A DNA stretch of 12,453 bases from an uncultured Eubacterium sp. (GCA_900551775.1 URXI01000101.1:1-12453); one strand, 5' to 3'; positions 1 through 6,497 are shown, numbered from the stretch's first letter. The notes: a model not told the origin generated them from the letters alone. Numbers and translations are program-made.

Positions 1-70
1 TAACGTATCCAGAAAACAATGCTTTACGCCGTTTCTTCGTTAATGCGACAGCCCCCCTCTTTATTCGATA

Positions 71-99
71 CATCATACGACCCATTGACATCATATGAC
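71..99 (+). repeat. 11-bp direct repeat around the CAT-like promoter
   Basis: CATCATACGAC (71-81) and CATCATATGAC (89-99) are direct repeats with one mismatch and an 18-bp period. The first lies just upstream of the -35 box; the second starts in its last two bases and runs into the spacer. The second copy contains the 8-bp palindrome TCATATGA (91-98). The placement suggests a tandem operator for a repressor or activator, which is an inference. Confidence 0.4.
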
Positions 100-114
100 G
101 TATAGAGGTATAAT
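85..114 (+). promoter_or_regulatory. Consensus sigma-A promoter of the CAT-like gene
   Basis: TTGACA (85-90) and TATAAT (109-114) are both perfect hexamers separated by 18 bp. Transcription should start near 121. The in-frame ATG at 95 lies inside this promoter, so it cannot be the translation start; this decides the start of the following gene. Confidence 0.85.
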
Positions 115-154
115 GACTACAAAGAAACATCAAAATGATATTTATGGAGGAACG

Positions 155-778
155 ATGATGCAGGAAATTGATTTAACGTCGTGGAAGAGAGCGACTCACT
201 ATCAAGTGTTCAGAAACAGTGCACAGCCTCAGTATTGCGTGAGCTTTGAACTGGATATTACGAACTTTTTAACAAAAATCAGGGAACGGGGTTATTCTTT
301 TACCTTTGCCTTTGTCTACGCTGTCTCAAAGTGTGCCAACGAAATTGAAGAGTTTCGTTACCGGTTTCACGAGGGAAAGCCGGTGATTTATGAGAAAATC
401 AACACGTCCTTTACATATCTGGAGCAGGGGACGGAATTGTTCAAAGTGGTCAACGTTGAAATGCAGGATACGATGGAAGAGTATGTCGCCCTGGCAGAAC
501 GCATCGAGAAGAATCAGCGCGTGTACTTCACAGGACCTATGGCAGATGATATCTTCCAGTTCTCGCCTTTTCCCTGGGTATCTTTTACCCATATCTCTCA
601 TACGGATTCCGGCAATCAGGACAATGCGACGCCGTTATTTGACTGGGGAAAGTTCTACGAGCGGTCAGGGAAGATTATGCTGCCTTTTTCTGTCCAGGTC
701 CATCATTCTTTTGTTGACGGTATCCACATCGGCAAATTGTCGCAGCATCTGCAAAAATACCTGGATGAATTTGCGTAG
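155..778 (+). CDS. Chloramphenicol acetyltransferase-like (type A CAT family) O-acetyltransferase
   Basis: The family transfers acetyl from acetyl-CoA to a hydroxyl, classically the 3-OH of chloramphenicol, in the cytoplasm as a trimer. The 207-aa protein is about the family length (some 213-219 aa). The N-terminus has the family's IDLTSWKR-type start. Residues 140-146 (PWVSFTH) match the substrate-pocket segment, and HHSFVDGIHIG (183-193) matches the active-site motif HHxxxDG, with H184 as the expected catalytic His and D188 as its structural partner. I chose ATG 155 because TGGAGG (145-150) lies just upstream and the upstream ATG at 95 is inside the promoter; ATG 158, the next codon, is equally possible. 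It has its own consensus promoter, and no terminator separates it from the next gene 75 bases on. The motif reads HHSFVDG where classical CATs have HHAVCDG, so chloramphenicol resistance is not assured; chromosomal CAT-like proteins may use other substrates. Confidence 0.9.
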   Translation: MMQEIDLTSWKRATHYQVFRNSAQPQYCVSFELDITNFLTKIRERGYSFTFAFVYAVSKCANEIEEFRYRFHEGKPVIYEKINTSFTYLEQGTELFKVVNVEMQDTMEEYVALAERIEKNQRVYFTGPMADDIFQFSPFPWVSFTHISHTDSGNQDNATPLFDWGKFYERSGKIMLPFSVQVHHSFVDGIHIGKLSQHLQKYLDEFA

Positions 779-816
779 AATCGCAAGAAGTTGTGGAAAT
801 ATTCGGAAATCCTGTG

Positions 817-822
817 TATAAT
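817..822 (+). promoter_or_regulatory. Possible -10 box ahead of the CobL-like gene
   Basis: A perfect TATAAT lies 31 bases before the start of the CobL-like gene. No good -35 stands at 17 bp (TGGAAA, 794-799). It may be a weak or regulated promoter; the gene could also be read through from the CAT-like gene. Confidence 0.4.
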
Positions 823-853
823 TGAAGTATACGACAGAGAAAGGGATGAGCTT

Positions 854-1768
854 ATGGAAAAACAACTTTTTACGAATGAGATAATTTTGTCTTGGCTTCA
901 GTATTTTGCAGAGAATACGCCTGTGGATCTGGAGCAGATCAAGATGATGGATATTACGAAGAGAAACAAAAATCTGATACCGACCGTAGAGTCGCACAAA
1001 GCGGTGCTGGCCTTTATGGAGGCTGGAGACCCGGAGATCTTCTATCACATGTGGAATGCCGGGTTAGGGGACTGCGAAGTCTGGTACAACGAGGGATCCG
1101 AGCCGACCGGAGAGATCAAGCACGACAAGGTCAGCGACATGATCAACCGTGGTATCAATGAATCCGCCGGCATGCTGGTGGTCAATCCAAACGCCCGCAA
1201 TACTTATAAATTGGGGCTGGACAGCTTGAACTTCCGCCAGGGTTCGTCACGCCGCATGGGCAGCGAGATCCGTTCTGTCATTCTGAGCAAAATGCACATC
1301 AGTCACGAGGACACCGTCTGTGTCATCAACGGGGAAAGCCTGGCTCTGGAAGCTGCTTTCATGGCCAGTGAGGGTACGATAATCGCAGTGGAATATAACC
1401 AGAAAGAGCGGGACGCCATGGAGGACAATATCGGCTATTTTGATCTGCGCAATGTTACCGTCATCGACCACGTAGATGAGGAGGCTCTGAAAGATATGCC
1501 AGTGCCTTCGGTCGCATTCCTGGTGGCTTCTGCCAGCATGGAGCAGGAAATCGAGTGCCTGCTCAAGCTGAATCCGCTGATCAACATCGTGGTCTATACG
1601 TTGGATTTCGTGGTCGCAGGCAACATGTGCAGCTTGCTTGAACGGTACGGCATCAAAGAGGCAGAGGTCATTCAGATCGCGGTGTCAAAGCTGGGACCGA
1701 AAAATGCCTTTGACCTGCAGCCCGCGCCATGGATCATCTCCGGCAGTGCTGAGTCGGTTAGTGAGTGA
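854..1768 (+). CDS. Eroded CobL/CbiET-like (precorrin-6B/7 methyltransferase) family protein
   Basis: CobL (CbiE plus CbiT) methylates and decarboxylates precorrin in cobalamin synthesis. Residues 136-304 follow the CbiT order: R140 and the IRSVILSKM helix, a strand-loop-helix at 155-168, the acidic strand end IIAVEYN (176-182), N192, and a C-terminus like CbiT (VSKLG 277-281, PAPWIISG 290-297). Residues 57-135 resemble the end of CbiE, with AGDP (57-60) and GMLVVNPNAR (106-115). The loop that should read roughly DIGAGTGS, the SAM-binding glycine loop, is here VINGESLA (158-165), so most key glycines are gone. The protein is 304 aa against about 400 for CobL, with the first half of CbiE missing. 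Start ATG 854 follows a purine-rich AAGGGA at 841-846; an in-frame ATG at 791 has no such site. No other cobalamin genes are present. It may be a sensor, a binding protein or a methyltransferase with changed chemistry. Homology is fairly sure; activity is doubtful. Confidence 0.65.
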   Translation: MEKQLFTNEIILSWLQYFAENTPVDLEQIKMMDITKRNKNLIPTVESHKAVLAFMEAGDPEIFYHMWNAGLGDCEVWYNEGSEPTGEIKHDKVSDMINRGINESAGMLVVNPNARNTYKLGLDSLNFRQGSSRRMGSEIRSVILSKMHISHEDTVCVINGESLALEAAFMASEGTIIAVEYNQKERDAMEDNIGYFDLRNVTVIDHVDEEALKDMPVPSVAFLVASASMEQEIECLLKLNPLINIVVYTLDFVVAGNMCSLLERYGIKEAEVIQIAVSKLGPKNAFDLQPAPWIISGSAESVSE

Positions 1769-1783
1769 TTCTGAATGCAATTT

Positions 1784-1826
1784 AAAGAGCAGCCAGTTGG
1801 CAATCGCCAAACTTGCTGCTCTTTTC
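1784..1826. terminator. Bidirectional-type intrinsic terminator between convergent genes
   Basis: AAAGAGCAGC (1784-1793) pairs perfectly with GCTGCTCTTT (1815-1824). An inner AGTTGGC/GCCAAACT stem with one bulge lies between them, and CTTTTCT follows on the + strand. It ends the CAT-like/CobL-like unit 15 bases after the stop. The complementary strand reads CTCTTTAAATT, so it may also stop the minus-strand TfoX_N operon that ends at 1833. Confidence 0.8.
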
Positions 1827-1832
1827 TAAACT

Positions 1833-2159
1833 TTATTTCAAAGCCCTCTTTTTCGATTTTGGTGCAGGCAGTTCCTGGTAAGTTGCTGCAATAAATCGGC
1901 GCATCAGATCGCAGTCGTCTATTTTGTCGATGAGAAAATGGGGTTTGGCACCCTCATAAGGAGGCGCTTCCTCGCAGCCTGGATAAAGCAGTGCACCTGC
2001 TTTGGTCTTTTTGATGTACAGCTGATTGTCGCAGATGACGCCGATGAATTTTTCGTTGCAATAAACGCCGTACTCGCCAAACATCTTCTTATAGGAGATT
2101 TCACCGGCGCCGCGCATTTGATCGCAGACGTAATCTACATAATCTAAAGTTGAGGACAT
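1833..2159 (-). CDS. TfoX N-terminal domain family protein
   Basis: A 108-aa protein carrying only the TfoX_N domain, named after the N-terminal half of the competence regulator TfoX/Sxy. The family pattern is clear: DYVDYVCDQM (6-15), the hallmark MFGEYGVY (26-33), a strand set including LYIKKT (47-52), and PPYEGAKPHF (66-75). It ends in a basic tail. The TfoX C-terminal domain is absent, as in many Bacillota members, whose function is unknown; a competence role should not be assumed. I prefer ATG 2159: the SD-like AGGTG (2170-2166) is 6 bases upstream and the protein then begins MSSTLDY as relatives do. A GTG at 2168 immediately after the stop of the DUF3795 gene would add three residues but is too close to its SD. 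It is co-transcribed with DUF3795. Confidence 0.88.
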   Translation of the reverse strand: MSSTLDYVDYVCDQMRGAGEISYKKMFGEYGVYCNEKFIGVICDNQLYIKKTKAGALLYPGCEEAPPYEGAKPHFLIDKIDDCDLMRRFIAATYQELPAPKSKKRALK

Positions 2160-2168
2160 ACCTGGCAC

Positions 2169-2432
2169 CTACCCTTCCAACCAAAGTCTGCATTGCTCGA
2201 TCCGCTTTCCATCATCGCCCTGTGCTTCGTCATAGGCGAACTGATTGAGGAGTGCACAGGGGAAGTCCTTGCATTGTCCGCAGTGGTCGTGCTCCTTTTG
2301 TTCACAACACGACTTTATGGGACAGCTCTCACCCCAAAAAGGCTTGTCCATATGTACACATCCCGGACAATTCATCTGCTCGCGATATTCGCAGTCTCTG
2401 CATCTTAATCCACATCTCGATTCGATCATCAT
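2169..2432 (-). CDS. DUF3795 cysteine-rich protein
   Basis: An 87-aa protein with 12 cysteines. The DUF3795 layout is visible: CGLRCRDCEY (7-16), NCPGC (21-25), CPIKSCC (37-43), and CGQCKDFPC (51-59). The spaced CxxC pairs suggest one or more zinc or iron-sulfur sites; this is inferred from the pattern, and the family has no settled function. ATG 2432 is preceded by AGGAGG (2443-2438) 5 bases away; ATG 2429, next codon, has 8-base spacing and is equally possible. Its stop codon (TAG, 2171-2169) sits against the TfoX_N gene, giving a tight two-gene unit. It lies 98 bases downstream of the WYL regulator gene on the same strand, with a strong inverted repeat in between. Confidence 0.85.
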   Translation of the reverse strand: MMIESRCGLRCRDCEYREQMNCPGCVHMDKPFWGESCPIKSCCEQKEHDHCGQCKDFPCALLNQFAYDEAQGDDGKRIEQCRLWLEG

Positions 2433-2462
2433 TGTTTCCTCCTTTTTCTGCTATATTACCAT

Positions 2463-2494
2463 AAGCAACATGACAACTGTCTGTCATGTTGCTT
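2463..2494. repeat. Perfect 13-bp inverted repeat, candidate operator or hairpin
   Basis: AAGCAACATGACA (2463-2475) and TGTCATGTTGCTT (2482-2494) are exact complements around a 6-base spacer. It lies between the WYL regulator stop and the DUF3795 start. No T-run follows on the minus strand, so it is a poor terminator for the regulator. On the minus strand a weak promoter (ATGACA, 18-bp spacing, TATGGT) would have this palindrome across its spacer, which fits an operator. Candidate binders are the WYL regulator next door or an unlinked factor. Confidence 0.6.
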
Positions 2495-2530
2495 TCTCTT
2501 CTGCTGCTATTTGTGCATGAGGAATAACGG

Positions 2531-3436
2531 TCAGTCATCCATCTGCAATATAGCCTTCGCGGCTCTGTATCGATCATCCCGAAGGTCTGCTGGTTCCAAA
2601 ATACGGACCAGATCTCCAAAGCTGAATACCCACTCGCGCATGTTTTCATAGCTGGCAAAATCTTGTTCAAGCAGCAGCTCGCCATTTTCACGGGGAGAAA
2701 AGGAATCTATGCCATATTCTTCAATCAGCCTGTATTTTGCTGTTGGTGAAAAGAGGGCCTTTAGATGGATTTTGTTTGTGGTAAAGTAGTTTTCCAGGTT
2801 CAGCTTCGCTGGGGGAACCGTGCGGGGGAGATAGGACTCTTCTGGTAATTCTAAATCCCAGAGACGATTCAGCTTGAAAAGGCGGTAATCCATTCTATCC
2901 AGACAGTAGGCAAAGACGTACCAGGCAGACCATTTGAATACCAAATGATAAGGTTCGACCTTGCGTCTCTGTTCTCCTTTTTGATAGTAATACTGAAATG
3001 TAATGATATTTTGCGTGGAAATAGCCTGTTTGATCGCTTCAATTTTCTGCGTGAGTGGGATTTGATAATGTGAAGCCAAGTCGATGATAATCGTATCCTT
3101 TGGGGAGACTCGATGCGCTTTGCTGGAGAACTTGTCGAGAAGTTTTGCCTGATTTGAGGCGCGAGATACTGTATCGATTCCCTTCAGCCCGGCTAGTATG
3201 GTTTGCAGTTCGTCTTCTGTAAACAGAGATTTGTCAATTTTATACCCGTCTGCGATGGAGATGCCACCGCCATATCCCTGATGGGTAATCAAAGGGATAC
3301 CAGCCTTGCAGATATCTTCAATATCCCGATTGATAGTTCGTCTGGACACTTCAAAACGCTCCGCCAGCTCCGGCGCAGTGATCTTATCTTGCTGCAATAA
3401 AATTGTAATGATGCCGATCAGGCGATCAATTTTCAT
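2531..3436 (-). CDS. YafY-type HTH/WYL-domain transcriptional regulator
   Basis: A 301-aa, full-length member of the HTH_11 plus WYL regulators. Residues 1-60 hold a winged helix-turn-helix (LAERFEVSRRTINRDIEDI, 24-42) with the Gly-rich wing GYGGGI (54-59). Residues about 140-195 form the WYL domain: the W-Y-L signature appears as AWYVFAY (171-177) with FKLNRL (187-192). Residues about 220-300 are the WCX-type C-terminus. WYL domains bind nucleic acids or nucleotide-like ligands; these proteins act as repressors or activators of neighbouring genes. The ATG is supported by GGGAGG (3450-3445) with 8-base spacing and by a good promoter at 3527-3499. It is the first gene of the minus-strand block and is placed divergently to the MATE gene, so either DUF3795/TfoX_N or the MATE pump could be its target; neither is shown. 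Confidence 0.9.
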   Translation of the reverse strand: MKIDRLIGIITILLQQDKITAPELAERFEVSRRTINRDIEDICKAGIPLITHQGYGGGISIADGYKIDKSLFTEDELQTILAGLKGIDTVSRASNQAKLLDKFSSKAHRVSPKDTIIIDLASHYQIPLTQKIEAIKQAISTQNIITFQYYYQKGEQRRKVEPYHLVFKWSAWYVFAYCLDRMDYRLFKLNRLWDLELPEESYLPRTVPPAKLNLENYFTTNKIHLKALFSPTAKYRLIEEYGIDSFSPRENGELLLEQDFASYENMREWVFSFGDLVRILEPADLRDDRYRAAKAILQMDD

Positions 3437-3483
3437 GTTGTTATCCTCCCTGGCAGGATTATCTTATTTTGGTGTCCCTGTTA

Positions 3484-3527
3484 ATGATATTTAATCATAT
3501 TATACATGTCCTGCCTGAGCCAGACAA
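3484..3527 (-). promoter_or_regulatory. Promoter of the WYL regulator, with a small palindrome
   Basis: On the minus strand TTGTCT (3527-3522) and TATAAT (3504-3499) are 17 bp apart, about 65 bases ahead of the start codon. A 5-bp inverted repeat ATGAT/ATCAT with 5-base spacer (3484-3498) sits just after the -10 box, about where transcription starts, and could be an autoregulatory site. Confidence 0.7.
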
Positions 3528-3540
3528 GAAGAATCAGTAG

Positions 3541-3735
3541 GTCATATTGCGCGTCTAAGGGCATTCTTTGATGGCAGGCAGTCTGTATAGTCCGCAAAAG
3601 AGCGCGGCGGAAAAAATGTGCAGGACATTCCGCAAAAACAAGTCGACTGCGGACGCGGACTACAAAAGGGAGCTTTGCGGACTGACGAAGGGAGAGGAGC
3701 ACTGCACTATCCCAACGGGGATGCAGCGCTGACAA
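3541..3735. repeat. Intergenic nested inverted repeats (TCCGCA/TGCGGA)
   Basis: This non-coding stretch holds four TCCGCA cores in mirror order: + at 3591 and 3629, - at 3648 and 3676. AGTCCGCAAA (3589-3598) pairs with TTTGCGGACT (3674-3683), and TCCGCA (3629-3634) with TGCGGA (3648-3653) nests inside. TAGTCCGC (3588-3595) can instead pair with GCGGACTA (3655-3662). A second hairpin follows at 3698-3730 (CTGC, ATCCC, loop AACG, GGGAT, GCAG). It may be a structured RNA, a multi-site operator or a dispersed palindromic element; the sequence alone does not decide. No credible gene is present in it. Confidence 0.5.
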
Positions 3736-3763
3736 GTATACAAAGTAAATATTGTTTCTGCCC

Positions 3764-3792
3764 TTGTATCTTTGAAGGCAGGGGGATATAAT
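3764..3792 (+). promoter_or_regulatory. Promoter of the MATE gene
   Basis: TTGTAT (3764-3769) and TATAAT (3787-3792) with a 17-bp spacer, about 55 bases ahead of the start codon. CCTTGTAT (3762-3769), which covers the -35 box, has a near-complement ATACAAAG at 3738-3745 (7 of 8 positions), a possible operator pair. Confidence 0.75.
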
Positions 3793-3847
3793 GCTAGAGG
3801 CGTATAGAGATTAGATTAAGAAACTGAATGAAATTTGAGAGGAACTT

Positions 3848-5230
3848 ATGGAAGAAGAACGACAAAAGAAATCATTTGAAATCGATATGGTCAGAGGACC
3901 TGTGCTGAAGAAGATGCTGATATTTTCACTGCCTTTGATGTGCTCCAGCATTTTGCAGCTGCTGTTCAATGCGGCGGACATCATCGTAGTCGGGCGCTTT
4001 GCGGGAGACAACTCTCTGGCGGCAGTGGGATCCAACACTTCTTTGATTACCTTGATGACCAACCTGTTTATCGGGTTATCCATCGGTGCCAATGTCACTG
4101 TTGCCAAGTATTACGGTGCAAAGAGAGAACGGGAGCTGAAAGACACCGTACATACTGCCATGATGCTCAGCATTGTCAGCGGGATATTGCTCACTGTTTT
4201 GGGAGTCATCGGGGCCAGGCAGGTTTTGATCTGGATGAAGGCGCCGGAAGAGGTCATGGGGCTTGCAGCGACTTATCTGAGGGTATATTTTCTCGGTATG
4301 ACGGGGATGATGGTCTACAACTTTGGCAGCGCCATCCTGAGGGCAGTGGGAGATACGCGCAGACCGCTGTACTACCTGGCTTTTTCCGGCGTGGTCAACG
4401 TGGTTCTGAATCTGGTTTTTGTTATCGTACTGAAAATGGACGTGGCAGGTGTAGGCGCAGCGACAGCAATCTCACAGTGGCTTTCGGCGATTTTGATTTT
4501 CCGCTGCCTGACGAAAGTGGAAAGCGGGATCCGCGTAACGCCAAAAGCGCTTCGAATTCACAAAGACAAACTGGCGGCAATCTTTCAAATCGGGCTGCCC
4601 GCAGGGGTACAGGGCGTGATCTTTTCCCTGACCAATGTGCTGATACAAGCATCCGTAAACTCTTTCGGCGCTATTACCGTTGCGGGAAATTCAGCGGCGG
4701 CAAATCTGGAAGGGGTCATCTATTTTGCCATGAATGCCTTTTACCAGGCGACAATTTCTTTTACCAGCCAGAATGTAGGAGCAAGGCGAATCAAGCGCAT
4801 TGACAAGGTCATTACCAGGGGCGAGCTCTGCGTGGTAGCAGTGGGATTGGTACTGGGGATGCTCACAGTGACCTTTGGCAGAACCCTGCTGGGCATCTAC
4901 TCCCCTAGCGATGCGGTGATTGATGCTGGAATGGAGAGATTGAAAATCATCGCTATGACTTATGCTTTGTGTGGCGCTATGGACGTCATGGTCGGCTCGC
5001 TGCGCGGCATGGGCTGCTCCGTCACACCGATGTTGGTTTCTCTGGTAGGCGTCTGCGGAATCAGACTCTTATGGCTTGCCACGATTTTTCAAATACCAAA
5101 ATACCACACCATGAACATGCTGTTTCTCACCTATCCGCTTACCTGGATTTTGACATTGACCGCACATATCATCACCTTTCTCATTGTGCGGAAGAGATTG
5201 CGCGAACAGGCTGTGGCAAGGCTGCTTTAA
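3848..5230 (+). CDS. MATE family multidrug/cation efflux transporter
   Basis: A 460-aa membrane protein of MATE (MatE) type. Such pumps export cationic drugs, dyes or metabolites across the cytoplasmic membrane using a sodium or proton gradient. The sequence shows about 12 hydrophobic segments in two similar halves. The first (residues about 20-50) has the typical PLMCSSILQLLFNAADIIVVGRF pattern with D45 before the VGR motif (48-50 region), and the second half begins with GLPAGVQGVIFSLTNVLIQ (about 254-272). Length is normal for the family. ATG 3848 follows GAGAGG (3837-3842) at 5 bases. It is alone under its own promoter; no clear terminator separates it from the DUF1638 promoter 26 bases after the stop, so read-through is possible. 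Substrate cannot be predicted. The divergent WYL regulator is a possible controller. Confidence 0.92.
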   Translation: MEEERQKKSFEIDMVRGPVLKKMLIFSLPLMCSSILQLLFNAADIIVVGRFAGDNSLAAVGSNTSLITLMTNLFIGLSIGANVTVAKYYGAKRERELKDTVHTAMMLSIVSGILLTVLGVIGARQVLIWMKAPEEVMGLAATYLRVYFLGMTGMMVYNFGSAILRAVGDTRRPLYYLAFSGVVNVVLNLVFVIVLKMDVAGVGAATAISQWLSAILIFRCLTKVESGIRVTPKALRIHKDKLAAIFQIGLPAGVQGVIFSLTNVLIQASVNSFGAITVAGNSAAANLEGVIYFAMNAFYQATISFTSQNVGARRIKRIDKVITRGELCVVAVGLVLGMLTVTFGRTLLGIYSPSDAVIDAGMERLKIIAMTYALCGAMDVMVGSLRGMGCSVTPMLVSLVGVCGIRLLWLATIFQIPKYHTMNMLFLTYPLTWILTLTAHIITFLIVRKRLREQAVARLL

Positions 5231-5255
5231 CCGAAGGATGTACTGACAAATCTCC

Positions 5256-5293
5256 TTGACAATTCTGAAACCTGTAACTATAATGATTACAGG
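5256..5293 (+). promoter_or_regulatory. Consensus promoter with a palindrome over its -10 box (DUF1638-Rrf2 operon)
   Basis: TTGACA (5256-5261) and TATAAT (5279-5284) are perfect hexamers with 17-bp spacing. The -10 box is flanked by a perfect 7-bp inverted repeat, CCTGTAA (5271-5277) and TTACAGG (5287-5293), with a 9-bp centre. A protein bound there would block RNA polymerase. The Rrf2 regulator encoded by the second gene of the operon is the obvious candidate, which would give autorepression. Confidence 0.8.
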
Positions 5294-5307
5294 ATAAGGA
5301 GGTGCAT

Positions 5308-5967
5308 ATGGCTGCGATTATTATGACGTGCAGTTCCCTTAAGAGACATGTCGATGCTGCACAGAAAAAGGAGAATACCACATATGAAGTTTATGAACTT
5401 GACAGCAAACTTCATGCAGAACCGAAAGACATGAGGAAAGCCGTATTTGAAGCCATGGGGAACCTGCCGCCAGAAGTGGATACGGTGCTTTTATCCATGG
5501 GGCTCTGCGGCGGGTCCGTATCTGAAAGACCTCTGCCCGTAAGAGTGGTCATGCCAAAGGTGGACGACTGCATTACGCTGTTGATGCACACCGATGACAA
5601 GTGGTATCCCAACCTCAAGAAGGGTGGTCATCTGTATCTGACCGATACGGTGGACGGCGATCTGTCTATCGAGAATATCCGGCAGGGGCTCATAGAGCGC
5701 TACGGCGAGAAGAAGGGACTGATGGTCTTTGACATATGGTTCGAATCTTATAGAAGCGTGGACATCATCGATACGGGAGTCTACGACTGCTACAGCAGAG
5801 ATTATGTAGCAAGGGCAAAGGCGAATGCGGATTTGATCCAGTGCCCGATCTGTTATGTGGCGGGCAGCAATCTTTTGTTGGAAAAGCTGGTTTCCGGCAG
5901 ATGGGATCATCAGTTTCTAATTGGCGAGGCAGGCGATACGTTCAGAGAGGAGGACTTCCTGCTGTGA
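5308..5967 (+). CDS. DUF1638 domain protein
   Basis: A 219-aa soluble protein matching DUF1638. Family marks seen are IIMTCSSL near the N-terminus (C8), KLHAEP (34-39), LLSMGLCGGS (61-70) and the hallmark MPKVDDCITLLM (82-93). Further cysteines are C161, C179 and C182. Its biochemical role is not established. In methanogens and some anaerobes DUF1638 genes lie beside corrinoid methyltransferase genes, which hints at a corrinoid or metal link, but no such gene is here. ATG 5308 has an AAGGAGGT site (5296-5303) at proper spacing; the GTG at 5302 lies inside that site and is rejected. Its last codons overlap the start of the Rrf2 gene (GTGA), so the two are translationally coupled. Control is probably by that regulator at the palindromic promoter. 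Confidence 0.82.
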   Translation: MAAIIMTCSSLKRHVDAAQKKENTTYEVYELDSKLHAEPKDMRKAVFEAMGNLPPEVDTVLLSMGLCGGSVSERPLPVRVVMPKVDDCITLLMHTDDKWYPNLKKGGHLYLTDTVDGDLSIENIRQGLIERYGEKKGLMVFDIWFESYRSVDIIDTGVYDCYSRDYVARAKANADLIQCPICYVAGSNLLLEKLVSGRWDHQFLIGEAGDTFREEDFLL

Positions 5968-6401
5968 GAATCAACACCAAATTTCCTATGGCGATCCATA
6001 TCCTGGCAGTTGCTGCCCTGAACGTGGATGACACGATGCCGTCTACCTCAGAACTCATCGCAAAGAGTGTGGGTACAAATCCAGTGGTGGTCAGAAGACT
6101 GTCTTCCCAGCTGAAAACAGCAGGGCTCATCTGTACAAGGCCAGGTGTTGCCGGGCTCAGTCTTGCAAAAGACGCTGAAGAAATTTCCCTTTTAGACATC
6201 TACAAAGCAGTAAGAGAAGAAGATGAGGTCATCTTTGACGTACATCAAAACCCGTCCGAGAAATGCTGGGTGGGCCACAATATTCAAGGTGCTTTAGAGA
6301 CGCCTTTTGCAGAGGCGCAGAGAGCACTGGAGAACGCTTTGGAAAGCTACAGATTGTCCGATATCACTATAGAAATACAGAGACGCTCTGGACGAAAATA
6401 A
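5964..6401 (+). CDS. Rrf2 family transcriptional regulator (YwnA-like type)
   Basis: A 145-aa Rrf2-type regulator. Residues 5-67 hold the winged helix: TKFPMAIHILAVAA (5-18), then the DNA-reading helix around SVGTNPVVVRRLSSQL (35-50) and the wing. After it comes a long dimerising helix region with the segment EKCWVGHNIQ (99-108), typical of the YwnA group. IscR- and NsrR-like members carry three closely spaced cysteines for an iron-sulfur cluster; here only C101 is in that area (plus C57 in the winged helix), so a cluster is unlikely, though single-Cys redox sensing is possible. The start is GTG 5964, overlapping the DUF1638 stop by four bases, with AGGAGG (5948-5953) ten bases upstream. An open frame extends upstream to 5841 but lies inside DUF1638. 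It likely represses its own operon. Confidence 0.88.
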   Translation: MRINTKFPMAIHILAVAALNVDDTMPSTSELIAKSVGTNPVVVRRLSSQLKTAGLICTRPGVAGLSLAKDAEEISLLDIYKAVREEDEVIFDVHQNPSEKCWVGHNIQGALETPFAEAQRALENALESYRLSDITIEIQRRSGRK

Positions 6402-6417
6402 TCAGAGGACACTTCAA

Positions 6418-6455
6418 ATTAGACGTTGGAAATCCAACGTCTAATGTCGTTTTTT
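6418..6455 (+). terminator. Intrinsic terminator of the DUF1638-Rrf2 operon
   Basis: A perfect 13-bp inverted repeat, ATTAGACGTTGGA (6418-6430) and TCCAACGTCTAAT (6433-6445), is followed by GTCG and six T residues (6450-6455). It starts 17 bases after the Rrf2 stop codon. The four-base gap before the T-run is a little long but the stem is strong. Confidence 0.85.
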
Positions 6456-6467
6456 GGGGCAAATGAA

Positions 6468-6497
6468 CATTATTTAGCAAAAGAATGCTGAATAATG
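6468..6497. repeat. 12-bp imperfect inverted repeat upstream of the peptidase promoter
   Basis: CATTATTTAGCA (6468-6479) pairs with TGCTGAATAATG (6486-6497) with one G-T mismatch and a 6-base A-rich loop. No T-run follows on either strand. It sits 20 bases before the -35 box of the M14 peptidase, so a regulator binding site is as likely as an RNA hairpin. Confidence 0.45.

Noticed and set aside
1..84. A gene end or regulatory RNA at the window start
   Set aside because: No supported reading frame or stable hairpin is seen; apart from the repeat at 71-81 the stretch is unremarkable.
95..154. Upstream ATG extension of the CAT-like gene
   Set aside because: The ATG lies between the -35 and -10 boxes of its own promoter, and a good ribosome binding site precedes ATG 155.
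3481..3735. An 84-codon minus-strand open frame in the WYL-MATE gap
   Set aside because: It crosses the nested inverted repeats and the regulator promoter, and its Arg/Leu-rich translation matches no family I know.
3541..3847. A riboswitch (guanidine type, T-box) ahead of the MATE gene
   Set aside because: The hairpins lie upstream of the MATE promoter and none of the conserved sequence blocks of those RNAs is present.
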